IMG/VR virus record: IMGVR_UViG_3300013108_000165
Span: 1 to 26,070 of that record
From: a virus
DNA: 26,070 bases
Strand: one strand, 5' to 3'
Shown here: positions 15,094 through 22,623 of the stretch, piece by piece
How positions within the stretch are numbered: position 1 is the first letter of the stretch
Layout of the letters: every line of letters starts with the position of its first letter
Notes under the pieces: model-generated
Database searches by the model: none
What the model was told of the DNA's origin: nothing
Seen by the model: the letters and a program-made list of their open reading frames with translations, nothing else
Made by a program: the position numbers and the translations under genes

Positions 15094-17960
15094 GATTGTC
15101 GGTAACGTGCGTTGAAGCGAATAGCCCAGGCCCCGTTGACCAGGGTGGAGGGCATCGCGGTATCGTTTGAGAGGGTAAGGCGGAACTCATCGGAGCTCGC
15201 GTGGATAGGCACGGAGAACTCGCGGTTTCCCAGGACGGAGGGAGTGATCTCCCCCACATCCATCCGGTCCGCCAGGAACTCCTCAGTGGCCGTGTCTTGC
15301 CCCACAGCCTCCACAGTCGCCAGGAGATACCCGGTGTCTGTGAGGGTCACAGTGAAGTCACGGACCAGCGTGCGGCCCCCGATGACCGAGGTGCTCCCGC
15401 CCTGCTGGGAGGGCGCTTGGACCACCGGGCGGGTCATGGTGAGGCTGCTGTCGTACTGCTGCCCCACCCAGACATCTACGTCGCTCAGGTCCATCTGAGC
15501 AGACACGGTGCCCGCCACGGCGTCCTGGGAGGTCACAGGGACAGGGGCTCCGTACTCGTAGCCCTCTCCGTCACTGACGACCAGCATGAGCGTGTCGTCG
15601 GCAGCAAAGTCGAAGGGGACCGTGAAGGTCGTGGTGTTGGTGCCACGGTCGTAGGTGCGATCCGCAGGGTCGTCAATGAGTGACAGGCGGTCCATACGGG
15701 GCTTGAAGGACTCGGTGAGGTCACCACGGCCTGCGCCGAGGAGCACCTTCTCCAGGCGCGTCTTACCGTCCCTGTTGATGAACAGGTACACGCTGTCCCT
15801 AATGGTCGCAGCGTCCACCAGAGTACCCCCAGGGAAGTCCCAGCGGCCCCATGCGGACATGAGGCTCTGGTTCCCCGCGCGGAGGTACTGGTACAGGAAG
15901 AATTGCCCGTCGTCGGTGAGACACACCAGATCGTTGCCGCCGCTGGCGGTCATGACCTTACGGGTGGTGCTCGGGAGCAACCGGGGGACCGCGAGGGTCG
16001 TCTCGACGGCCTGGAGGTCACCCTCGTACTGCCCCGGGACGAGCTCACGGACCTGCACACTGGACCCCGTGGTGAACAGGGAGAACAGGGAGTTGCCCTG
16101 AGCCACAGGGGAGATCGCGGGGGAGGTGCGGTACTGGCCCGTCACCTTGGCCGAGATCGTCGCAGGGGACAGGGGACCGCCGGAGCCGTCGATAGCCGCC
16201 TGTGCCGTCTCAGAGAACGCAAAGAGCTTCCGGTCGAACGGGACCGCGTGGTACACCGCTGCGCCTCCGAGGGAGGCCACGGTGACATCAATGGGGTCCG
16301 AGTCGGGAACAGAGAGAACCGTTGTCCTCCAGAAGTTCTCGATCTCTCCGGACTCCGACATGATGACGTTGGCGTCCGAGGTGAACCCCAGGCGATCCTC
16401 ATGGTAGAAGATGTCCAGGATCCGCCCACCCACGAAGGAGGGCTCCGGGTTAGTCAGGGCGTCTCCAGCGGGGCGCTGGCCCCAGGTGACCGGGGAGAAG
16501 GTCCAGTTGCCACCAGAGTCCCTCTGGAGCCTGTGGGGCATCGTGGAGGCGTCAAGGCCTCCCGTAGTCTGCCCAGGCTCCACGGACTCACGCCAGAAAC
16601 CCCTGCCGAACAGGTTGGCAGAGTAGGAGTAGTATTGCTCCTCGTCCGAGTCAGTGGTAGTGGCCCACTCCTCGGTGGAGAACTGTACGAAGTAGTCGTC
16701 CTCGGCGGTAGTGCCCACGCCACCCGTGATGCGAACCACGGCTCCCTGCTTGAAGAATACAGGCAGGTGCGTGATGTCTTCCACCTCGTCCACCCAGAGG
16801 TAACCGTAGTCCTCCACGGGGTTCGAGCCAGCATCCTCCACTTCGAGGGTCAGGGGGTTCGCCGCAGCGGCCCCTGTGGTCAGGAAGAAGGAGGAGGACT
16901 GCACCGACTCCGAGGACGGCAGGGTCATGTAGGCGTCCTCCACCGTGATGGTGGGGTCGATCACGACAATGGCGTTAGCCAAGGTCCGCGCCACATACGA
17001 GGGGCTGATCTGGGACGAGTTGGTGATAGTCAGGCGGGACACGGCGATCCAGTCACCCGCACTGTGCCCCTCAGCGGGGTCCAGGTAGAGGGCCTGGAAG
17101 TCCGGGTCAAAGTGCGCCGCGTCGAAGGGGTCGATACCCGAACCGCTGCTGTAGTCCGTGTTCCAGGTGCCCGCAGTGGGCTGGCCGGAGGTCGGGTCAG
17201 CTACGGCGGCGAATGCGTCCGAACCGGGCGCGCTGTCCCCGAAGTGGATACGCGAGGGATCAATCGTGCGGCAGTCGAAGTCCGCAAGGGTGTTCGACCG
17301 CGCAGAGGTCTGCAAGGCGTCCACGAAGATCGGGTCGGTGCCCGCAGCCTGCCCCGCAGTGAGCTTGTAGGGCTGGGCTGAGGCGTTGGTGACGGATCCG
17401 GAGTACCCAAGACCACCCAAGGTGTTCGGGGTGGCCTGGGTGGTCACGGAGACCGACGCGGTGCCCACCGTCAAGGTGTAGGTGTGGTCGTAGGCCGTCT
17501 GTCGGATGAAGACACCAGCGTCCCCGGACTGCCTCCAGGGCGCGTAGTCCTTGCCGGGAGCTCCCAGGACCGTCACATCCACGTTCGAGACGTAGAGCGT
17601 GTCGGCCACCTGCTGGAACCGGAAGCTGCCGTGTGTGGCTCCGGAGAGGTAGTCAAAGGCCCCGGAGGGCACCGTGACGCTCTCGATGGTCCCATCAGCG
17701 TTGAAGACCTTGACCGCCGTATCGTCCACGGCAACCAGGAAGTCCGCATCGTCGCGAGACATCGCAACCACCTGAGTCTTCGCGGGGTCCATCTCAATCA
17801 GATATTCCTCCACATGCTCAGTGGGGAACCGTTTGGTCGCCCCCTCGGTCGGCAGGTACTCCATGTTCACGGAGTCGTCCACCAGGTTCGTAGGGCGGAT
17901 CGCCTTCGACTGCTGGGAGATGCCGCCCAGGAAGGCCGGGACAGATTGGCGGAAAGTCAT
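15090..17960 (-). CDS. Tail tubular protein B / nozzle (T7 gp12-like), 956 aa
   Basis: Forms the distal tail tube or nozzle below gp11. The N-terminus FRQSVPAFLGGISQQSKAIR, followed by QVVAMSRDD-type strands, is the characteristic opening of gp12 proteins (GGxSQQ motif, NLVDDSVNMEYLPTEG, KRFPTE). The rest is beta-rich with many Asp, Thr, Tyr and Gly residues. The segment DRLGFTSDANVIMSESGEIE near the middle is another conserved gp12 feature. It is longer than T7 gp12 (794 aa). The start overlaps the gp11-like stop by one base (TAATG), and the stop is in ATGA with the gp13-like gene. Confidence 0.93.
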   Translation of the reverse strand: MTFRQSVPAFLGGISQQSKAIRPTNLVDDSVNMEYLPTEGATKRFPTEHVEEYLIEMDPAKTQVVAMSRDDADFLVAVDDTAVKVFNADGTIESVTVPSGAFDYLSGATHGSFRFQQVADTLYVSNVDVTVLGAPGKDYAPWRQSGDAGVFIRQTAYDHTYTLTVGTASVSVTTQATPNTLGGLGYSGSVTNASAQPYKLTAGQAAGTDPIFVDALQTSARSNTLADFDCRTIDPSRIHFGDSAPGSDAFAAVADPTSGQPTAGTWNTDYSSGSGIDPFDAAHFDPDFQALYLDPAEGHSAGDWIAVSRLTITNSSQISPSYVARTLANAIVVIDPTITVEDAYMTLPSSESVQSSSFFLTTGAAAANPLTLEVEDAGSNPVEDYGYLWVDEVEDITHLPVFFKQGAVVRITGGVGTTAEDDYFVQFSTEEWATTTDSDEEQYYSYSANLFGRGFWRESVEPGQTTGGLDASTMPHRLQRDSGGNWTFSPVTWGQRPAGDALTNPEPSFVGGRILDIFYHEDRLGFTSDANVIMSESGEIENFWRTTVLSVPDSDPIDVTVASLGGAAVYHAVPFDRKLFAFSETAQAAIDGSGGPLSPATISAKVTGQYRTSPAISPVAQGNSLFSLFTTGSSVQVRELVPGQYEGDLQAVETTLAVPRLLPSTTRKVMTASGGNDLVCLTDDGQFFLYQYLRAGNQSLMSAWGRWDFPGGTLVDAATIRDSVYLFINRDGKTRLEKVLLGAGRGDLTESFKPRMDRLSLIDDPADRTYDRGTNTTTFTVPFDFAADDTLMLVVSDGEGYEYGAPVPVTSQDAVAGTVSAQMDLSDVDVWVGQQYDSSLTMTRPVVQAPSQQGGSTSVIGGRTLVRDFTVTLTDTGYLLATVEAVGQDTATEEFLADRMDVGEITPSVLGNREFSVPIHASSDEFRLTLSNDTAMPSTLVNGAWAIRFNARYRQS

Positions 17961-18559
17961 TACACGTTAGGGTAGCGGGGAGTTCCGGGGACGTAGTTGG
18001 AACCTTTGAGGAACGGGAGGTACATATCGTTCAGCATCGAGATGTGTCCGGTGTCCGCCTCACGCTGGTCCAGGATCATCTGAGCGTTCTTCTCCTCCAC
18101 ATAGAGGTTCTGGCGACCCTCGTCGGCCCCGACGTACTGCTCGTAGACCACGCGGGCTGCGCGGGCTGCGATGTAGGTCTTGGCCTCGATGGGGAGTTCG
18201 TCCCACTCAAGCTGAAGCTGGGCCGTGCCCTCCTTCGCTCCGTCGTGGACGTAGGTTTTGTCTCGGCGGTCGTACAGACGAGTGCCGCGCTGGATCAACC
18301 AGGGCTCATCGTCCGAGTACCAGCGGGTGACGTTCTCAGGTACCGGGACCTCGCCCGTGGCCGCGTCCTGGGCCAGGGTGAAGTCGTACTCGGTGTTGAA
18401 GGACCAGCCCTCAGCCTGTACGTCGGTGGAGATTTGTCGCAGGATTGACAGGGCAATCTGCGTGTTCTTTGAGGTCGCGCCGTCGATGGTGTTTACCGGG
18501 GGAAGTCCCTGCCCGGCGAGAATCCGGTTGACGGCTGCGAGTTCGTTGAAGGTGCTCAT
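17960..18559 (-). CDS. Tail tubular protein A / adaptor (T7 gp11-like), 199 aa
   Basis: Ring protein that joins portal to tail nozzle and holds the fibres. The start is the ATG at 18559-18557 (MSTFNELAAVNRILAGQGLP); the longer open frame upstream is rejected because it runs through the post-capsid terminator. Family features are the N-terminal LAAVNRIL-x-x-x-G-x-x-P-V-x-T, WSFNTEYDFTL, PENVTRWYSDD, LYDRRDKTY, and WDELPIEAKTYIAARAARV. The length matches T7 gp11 (196 aa). The leader has no Shine-Dalgarno sequence; it is C-rich. Confidence 0.93.
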   Translation of the reverse strand: MSTFNELAAVNRILAGQGLPPVNTIDGATSKNTQIALSILRQISTDVQAEGWSFNTEYDFTLAQDAATGEVPVPENVTRWYSDDEPWLIQRGTRLYDRRDKTYVHDGAKEGTAQLQLEWDELPIEAKTYIAARAARVVYEQYVGADEGRQNLYVEEKNAQMILDQREADTGHISMLNDMYLPFLKGSNYVPGTPRYPNV

Positions 18560-18581
18560 GTGTGCGGGGGGATAAAAGGGT

Positions 18582-18613
18582 GGCGGCACCCCCGAAAATT
18601 CAGGGATGCCGCC
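18582..18613 (-). terminator. Probable rho-independent terminator after the capsid gene
   Basis: Minus-strand arms GGCGGCATCCC and GGGGTGCCGCC form an 11-pair stem with one T-G pair around an AT-rich loop of about ten bases. The stem is followed, four bases later, by TTTT (18577-18574). A smaller hairpin (TGAGG/CCTCA) precedes it at about 18619-18632. T7 has its Tphi terminator directly after gene 10, which is the same place. The short, offset U-tract suggests partial termination, allowing read-through to tail genes. Confidence 0.6.
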
Positions 18614-18642
18614 GGGGTTGAGGTGAACCTCAGAGACTGGGA

Positions 18643-19644
18643 TCAGGCAGCACTGTCGTAGATCGTGGCAAGGCACTCGGGGCGAAGAACCCCGTGGCCG
18701 CAGACGATCTTGGAGACAAGCAGGGTGCCCTGACGCTCGACCTGGTAGTCGGTCTCGGTCTGGACGCTCTGGCGCATGACGGTGCCGATGGCACCACGCT
18801 CCATCGCGAGGGCGGTCACACCACGGGCGGTGGTGTAGTCCGAGTTCTCGCCAGAGCCGGGGGTGACGGCGCTTTGCGGGAGGTGGTTCGTCCACTCGAT
18901 GTTAAACCCGTAGCCCTTGAAGATCGCGCCGTTCGCCTGCGAACCGTTCCCGGCGTTGCCGAAGTCGGTGTTGAGGAGGGCGCCGTACTTCTGGAGGGCG
19001 TAGTATTGGTCCGGGCGGATGAAGAACGTAACGTCGTCCATCGGGACATCGCGCTCCGCGAAGCCGGAGGCCGCAGCGACCATCGCGTCTTCGAGGGCCT
19101 GCATACCCGCGGTGTCGGTTCCGTTCACGCCCGTCTTGTTGATGAGCTGGGAGTCCGTCTTGTCGGCGTTGATCGCCTCGGTGAAGTCCGAGCCAACGGA
19201 GGCAAGCGCGTGGTTCGTGGCGAGCGCGAAGAGCTGCTTGTCCATCTTGCGGGCCAGGGCCGCGCCAAGCTGGAAGGAGTATTCCGAACGGGTCTCGTAG
19301 TGCTTGACGAGCTCGTCCCAGTTGTCAACGAAGATGCTGGAAAGCAGCACTTTGTCCACGGCAATCGTGGTGTCCGTGTGCTCAACGTCCGAGAGGTAGC
19401 TCTTGGTGTTGTCGAGCAGCGACTCGCCGCGAACGTGGTACGCGGTGTCGGCCTGACCGATCTTCGGGAACTGGAAGTCCTTGCCCGCGCCGACCGTCAT
19501 GACGCGAGACTTCTGCATCATCAGGTTCTTGTCACGGAAGACATTGAGGACTTCGCCGGAGAACATCGTCAGCAGAAGCTGATCGGTGCCCGTGAGGTTC
19601 TTGTTGCCCGCGATGGTCACGGGGTCAACGGTGGGGTAAGCCAT
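18643..19644 (-). CDS. Major capsid protein (T7 gp10-like), 333 aa
   Basis: HK97-fold shell protein. The start is the ATG at 19644-19642 (MAYPTVDPVTIAG); the upstream in-frame extension begins at a GTG and has low-complexity, non-conserved sequence. Family features are LLLTMFSGEVLNVFRDKN followed by VGAGKDFQFPKIG and the stretch leading to VRGESLL, like the gp10 N-arm and E-loop, and later LARKMDKQLFALA and DVTFFIRPDQYYALQKYG. The length is near T7 gp10A (345 aa). I see no frameshift product. It has its own structured leader without a Shine-Dalgarno sequence and is followed by a terminator, so it can be expressed at a level separate from its neighbours. Confidence 0.95.
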   Translation of the reverse strand: MAYPTVDPVTIAGNKNLTGTDQLLLTMFSGEVLNVFRDKNLMMQKSRVMTVGAGKDFQFPKIGQADTAYHVRGESLLDNTKSYLSDVEHTDTTIAVDKVLLSSIFVDNWDELVKHYETRSEYSFQLGAALARKMDKQLFALATNHALASVGSDFTEAINADKTDSQLINKTGVNGTDTAGMQALEDAMVAAASGFAERDVPMDDVTFFIRPDQYYALQKYGALLNTDFGNAGNGSQANGAIFKGYGFNIEWTNHLPQSAVTPGSGENSDYTTARGVTALAMERGAIGTVMRQSVQTETDYQVERQGTLLVSKIVCGHGVLRPECLATIYDSAA

Positions 19645-19763
19645 AATAGCTAAAAGTGTAAAGTGTGTAGGGAGTGAAGTAACAGGGTTGCCATTCTGGA
19701 GTGCCCGCGTCTTCGACTTGTCCACCCTTGGGTGGGTCGCTGCATCATACTCCTACACGGCAG

Positions 19764-19810
19764 CACCGCAGCGTCCTGCCCTGGCCGGGGACTTAGGGAC
19801 CTCTGCGGTG
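19764..19810 (-). repeat. Inverted repeat forming a long stem-loop in the capsid leader
   Basis: Perfect 8-base arms at 19764-19771 and 19803-19810 (CACCGCAG and CTGCGGTG) enclose 31 bases. Inside them further pairing is possible (GTCC with GGAC). With the adjacent 19820-19840 hairpin it makes a compact structured RNA block directly after the lipoprotein gene. Confidence 0.5.
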
Positions 19811-19819
19811 TGTGAGATA

Positions 19820-19840
19820 CACCCCGGCTGCGCCAGGGTG
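19820..19840 (-). repeat. Strong hairpin just after the lipoprotein gene
   Basis: Minus-strand arms CACCCTGGC and GCCGGGGTG pair over nine positions with one T-G pair around the loop GCA. No U-tract follows, so it is better read as an RNA stability or processing element than as a terminator. Confidence 0.5.
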
Positions 19841-19853
19841 ACCCTTTCGGGAT

Positions 19854-20204
19854 TTATTCTTTGGGGCCGCGAATACGGCGAGACAACGCCAGGACACCAC
19901 CGCCGCTCGCGCCTCCGAAGAGGACAAGCAGGAGGATGTCGATGAGGTCGTTGCCTGTGGTCAGGATATCATCCCCGGCCTCGCGGGCAGCAGCATCCAG
20001 CCGCTCCGACGATTCCTTGAGGATCTCGCGGACGAGCTCGTCCCGCTCAAGTGCGGTGATCTCGCCCTCGGTGTAACTCTCGTCCACGCTATCGAGCAGG
20101 ACGGTGGTTTCTTCCTCGATGGCCTCGTACTTGGCACCGAACTCGGAGAAGGTGCCGCAGCCGAACAGCGGGAGGAGGAAGAGAAGGGGAAGGAGGTATT
20201 TCAT
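19854..20204 (-). CDS. Small lipoprotein with C-terminal membrane helix, candidate unimolecular spanin, 116 aa
   Basis: Residues 1-16 are a lipoprotein signal: MKYLLPLLFLLPLFGC, with Cys16 in an L-F-G-C lipobox. Residues 20-80 are charged and helical (EAIEEETTVLLDSVDE, LERDELVREILKESSERLD). Residues 87-107 are a hydrophobic segment (LIDILLLVLFGGASGGGVLAL) ending in basic SRRIRG. An outer-membrane lipid anchor at one end and an inner-membrane helix at the other is the layout of u-spanins such as phage T1 gp11 (131 aa), which fuse the two membranes in lysis. It lies between scaffold (ATGA overlap) and the capsid leader, an unusual place for a lysis gene. A membrane protein unrelated to lysis is the main alternative. 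Confidence 0.7.
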   Translation of the reverse strand: MKYLLPLLFLLPLFGCGTFSEFGAKYEAIEEETTVLLDSVDESYTEGEITALERDELVREILKESSERLDAAAREAGDDILTTGNDLIDILLLVLFGGASGGGVLALSRRIRGPKE

Positions 20205-20701
20205 AGGTTGGAGACGCCCAGGCGTCGCATGAAGTCTTCACGGTAAGCGGGGTCCGTCGCGTACTTCGGGTCGCGCTGGGCCGCAAGCATAGCCTCATGG
20301 GAGGCAAAGGGGACCACCCCGGACGGGGCAGCGGTGCCCTGGGCGAACGGGGCCGATGCGGCGCCCGACTGCTCGATCAGGCCGCGCATGATGGCGGTCT
20401 GGCCGTCCACAGAAGCACGGGACATGTCCGCGTTGATCGCGTCAAGCTGCGGCTGGGTCATGTTCTGCTGGGCCCACTCCATCGCACCGCGGACAACGCT
20501 GTCGCCGCCGAGGGCTTCGGTGACCTGACGGGCCGTGTCGCGCCGCCGCATCTCCTGGAGTTCAGCCTGGAGCTTCGCAACGTCCTCAGCGGTCGCCGGG
20601 GCAGCCTCAGGGGCCGCAGGGATCTCAAGAGACTCCACGGGGGCCGGGGCCGGAACGGGCTGGGGAGTAACGTCAACGGGTTGGGGGTTCTGGTCAGTCA
20701 T
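20201..20701 (-). CDS. Capsid assembly scaffold protein (T7 gp9-like), 166 aa
   Basis: Guides prohead assembly and leaves before packaging. The N-terminal 40 residues are rich in Pro, Ala and Glu and probably disordered. A helical segment follows (AEDVAKLQAELQEMRRRDTA). The C-terminus has the conserved scaffold tail that binds the shell: SHEAMLAAQRDPKYATDPAY then REDFMRRLGVSNL, like the F-x-S-x-x-E-M-x-x-A-x-x-D-P-x-Y-x-x-D-x-x-Y-R pattern of T7-type scaffolds. It is about half the length of T7 gp9 (307 aa). The ATG lies three bases after the portal stop. Confidence 0.85.
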   Translation of the reverse strand: MTDQNPQPVDVTPQPVPAPAPVESLEIPAAPEAAPATAEDVAKLQAELQEMRRRDTARQVTEALGGDSVVRGAMEWAQQNMTQPQLDAINADMSRASVDGQTAIMRGLIEQSGAASAPFAQGTAAPSGVVPFASHEAMLAAQRDPKYATDPAYREDFMRRLGVSNL

Positions 20702-20704
20702 AGA

Positions 20705-22264
20705 TCAAGCGGGGGGTTGTGCGGCCTGTTGGCGCATCATTTCGGGGCCGAGGGCTTCCACTGCCTGCTGCTGCTGTCGCTGCTGCATGATCTGGGCGAG
20801 CTCCTCTGGAGTACGAATGTATTGGTCTTTGGGCAGGTTGAGCGCGGTAGCCATGTCGGCGGCAACCGCGTCGAATCGAATGAAGTCCACAAGCTGGTCC
20901 GGCGGGACGCTCTGCTGGAGAGCCCCCAGGAACTGCTGGATCCGCATAGCCTTGTGGTTCCGCGAGATGGCCTCAAGGCCCGTGGCGATCACAGGCTGGA
21001 CCTCTTGCGGGATACCGGGGATGGTGCGGCGGATCCGGTTGAACAGGTACTGGACGATGGGCCGCTGGACCGTCTGGGCCAGGGCCGCGTAGGTGTTACC
21101 AAGGGCGTCCTCAAGTTCCTGAGCGACGAAGCGGATCTCCTCGGAGGTCACACGCTCACCTGCTCGCTGCACGGAGGAGTTCAGGAGGAAGCTCTTGGAG
21201 AGCGAAAGGGAGATGTCGTTCTGCTTCTGGTAGGCGATGGCGAGGTCTTGGCCCTTCTCGGCCTGGACCGCACCAACGTCCTCCGGGTCCCCCACACGCA
21301 CAGAGCCGTTGGGCGCCTTGGCGATGGATGCGGGCTTCGTAGCGGAGCCGGGGCGGGTGAGGAAGATGACCTTGCTCATGACCAGCGCGGCTTCCGCTAG
21401 GGCACGGGAAATCTGCTCAAGGACGAGCAGGTCACCGTGGAGGTCCTCAACGAAGCCACGCCCGTAGCTGTACCCGTAGATCGGGCAGAACTGGAGAGGC
21501 ATGAGGGGCAGGTCCGCCTCGGAGACCTCGCGGCGGGTGCCCTCGATGGGCTCCCCGGCGATCTCCTGGAAGAACTCGAAGCGACCGTTGGCGAGCCTGC
21601 GGGCTCCCGTGAACAGGTCGAAGACCTCTTTGTGGATCCCGCCCTCCATCGAGGCGTCCACGGAGGTCGAGTTCTGCTGCTCGCGGGTGAGTTCATGGCC
21701 CAGGCGCTCCTCGGCGTCCGTGCGCCCGATCCCCTGCCGCAGGATAACGGTGCGGAGGCGGTTGTCCGGGTCACGCTCGACAACGTAGTGCCGGAGGTCC
21801 GAGGTGATGGGGCTCTTGCCGCCGGGGCGGTCGTAGATCAGGGCGTTGCCCGTCACCACCAGGAGCCGCATGGCCTCAGCCAGGGCGGGACGCCAGCCCT
21901 CGGTGTCGAACTCAGAGAGAGCCTGCTGCTCCAGGAGTTGGAGGGAGGCCTCGATCTCCGAGACGACCGTGGAGGACTGCTCACCCGTCTCGGCCACGAT
22001 CTGGGCCTTCGCGTCGGGCGACATCTCCAGCCGCATGAACGGCAGGGTCGGCGGGAAGAGGGACAGCATCAACTTGGAGCTGAGGTTGTTCACCCCGCGT
22101 GCGCCGATGCTCTGGAAGTTATTGGGGAACTCCGCGCGGTTCATGTTCTCGCGCGGCTGTACGGAGGGGATGGTGAGGACAGCCGATTTGTGGCCGACCT
22201 CTAGAAACTCGTGCCGGACCTGTTCCAGGGCTCGGTACTGAGTTGAGAGGGAGGGGGAGTTCAT
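20705..22264 (-). CDS. Portal / head-tail connector (T7 gp8-like), 519 aa
   Basis: Dodecameric ring at the unique vertex through which DNA enters and leaves. Family features are the N-terminal VLTIPSVQPRE, FQSIGARGVNNLSSKLMLSL followed by FPP, the TGNALIYD segment near residue 140, and the clip and wing region with PLMPLQFCPIYGYSYGRGF. The C-terminus is Gln-rich (QRQQQQAVEALG), typical for the barrel. The length is near T7 gp8 (536 aa). It starts in an ATGA overlap with the HNH gene and has no Shine-Dalgarno sequence. Confidence 0.95.
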   Translation of the reverse strand: MNSPSLSTQYRALEQVRHEFLEVGHKSAVLTIPSVQPRENMNRAEFPNNFQSIGARGVNNLSSKLMLSLFPPTLPFMRLEMSPDAKAQIVAETGEQSSTVVSEIEASLQLLEQQALSEFDTEGWRPALAEAMRLLVVTGNALIYDRPGGKSPITSDLRHYVVERDPDNRLRTVILRQGIGRTDAEERLGHELTREQQNSTSVDASMEGGIHKEVFDLFTGARRLANGRFEFFQEIAGEPIEGTRREVSEADLPLMPLQFCPIYGYSYGRGFVEDLHGDLLVLEQISRALAEAALVMSKVIFLTRPGSATKPASIAKAPNGSVRVGDPEDVGAVQAEKGQDLAIAYQKQNDISLSLSKSFLLNSSVQRAGERVTSEEIRFVAQELEDALGNTYAALAQTVQRPIVQYLFNRIRRTIPGIPQEVQPVIATGLEAISRNHKAMRIQQFLGALQQSVPPDQLVDFIRFDAVAADMATALNLPKDQYIRTPEELAQIMQQRQQQQAVEALGPEMMRQQAAQPPA

Positions 22265-22623
22265 GAGAGGTAACGCTTGGCGCGGTCGAAGATGTCAAGG
22301 TCTCGACCGTCTTTCAGGTGGCCGATGCCGGAGTTGCAGCCCCCGCACAGGAGGCCACGGACGATACCAGTGGTGTGGCAGTGATCCACCACGGCGGTGC
22401 CTTTCGGCATATGTGCGAGGCAGATAGCACAGCGCCCGTCTTGGGAGTCGAGGAGCTCGTAAAACGCCTCCTTGGACAGGGAGTACCTGCGCTCGATCTT
22501 GTCCCAGCGGTCGCTTTCCGCCTTACAAAGCCTACAGACGCTCCTGCGACCGTCAGGTGCAGAAGCGTCTTTGTGGTAGGCCGCAGCGGGCTGGTTGTCC
22601 CCGCAGGTTCGGCAGCGTTTCAT
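22261..22623 (-). CDS. Endonuclease VII-like HNH nuclease, 120 aa
   Basis: Probable structure-specific nuclease that resolves branched DNA (Holliday junctions) before packaging. The N-terminal zinc knuckle has Cys4/Cys7 and Cys30/Cys33. The second half is a typical endonuclease VII core: CAIC (Cys65/Cys68), VDHCHTTGIVRGLLCGGCNS (Asp80, His81, His83, Cys93, Cys96, Asn97), then GIGHLKD. T7 itself uses the unrelated endonuclease I (gp3) for this job. A homing HNH nuclease is the alternative, but ATGA overlaps with both neighbours show it is fully integrated in the operon. Confidence 0.85.
   Translation of the reverse strand: MKRCRTCGDNQPAAAYHKDASAPDGRRSVCRLCKAESDRWDKIERRYSLSKEAFYELLDSQDGRCAICLAHMPKGTAVVDHCHTTGIVRGLLCGGCNSGIGHLKDGRDLDIFDRAKRYLS

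Larger units (their letters stand above)
19645..19853 (-). promoter_or_regulatory. Capsid-gene leader, 209 bases, heavily structured
   Basis: This is the largest gap without a recognised gene. In sense order it contains a CCC-GAAA-GGG mini-hairpin (19851-19842), a strong hairpin (19840-19820), a long stem-loop closed by CACCGCAG/CTGCGGTG (19810-19764), a CCACC/GGTGG hairpin (19735-19722), then an unstructured AT/C-rich stretch up to the capsid ATG. A 32-codon reading frame (19748-19650) is preceded by AGGAG and stops five bases before the capsid ATG. T7 places its strongest late promoter here (phi10). I find only a weak resemblance to the 23075-23089 promoter, around 19685-19700. Confidence 0.5.

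Noticed and set aside
15903-17381. 492-codon open frame on the plus strand opposite tail tube B, and other long plus-strand frames
   Set aside because: Antisense shadows of GC-rich coding DNA. They are rich in Gly, Arg, Val and His and show no recognisable motif, and the opposite-strand genes are clearly conserved families.
17395-17415. Second promoter-like match TTGGGTACTCC inside the tail tube B gene
   Set aside because: It lies within coding sequence and lacks the TAA end of the motif. Other partial matches (near 19796, 22788, 15962, 24990) share only short CCCTAA or CCCGTAA cores.
18560-18895. Long N-terminal extension of tail tube A
   Set aside because: It would be read through the terminator-like hairpin and the end of the capsid gene. 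The ATG at 18559 gives the canonical gp11 start and length.
19645-19725. N-terminal extension of the capsid protein from a GTG
   Set aside because: The added residues have no family resemblance and the region forms a leader hairpin. The ATG at 19644 gives a normal gp10 N-terminus.
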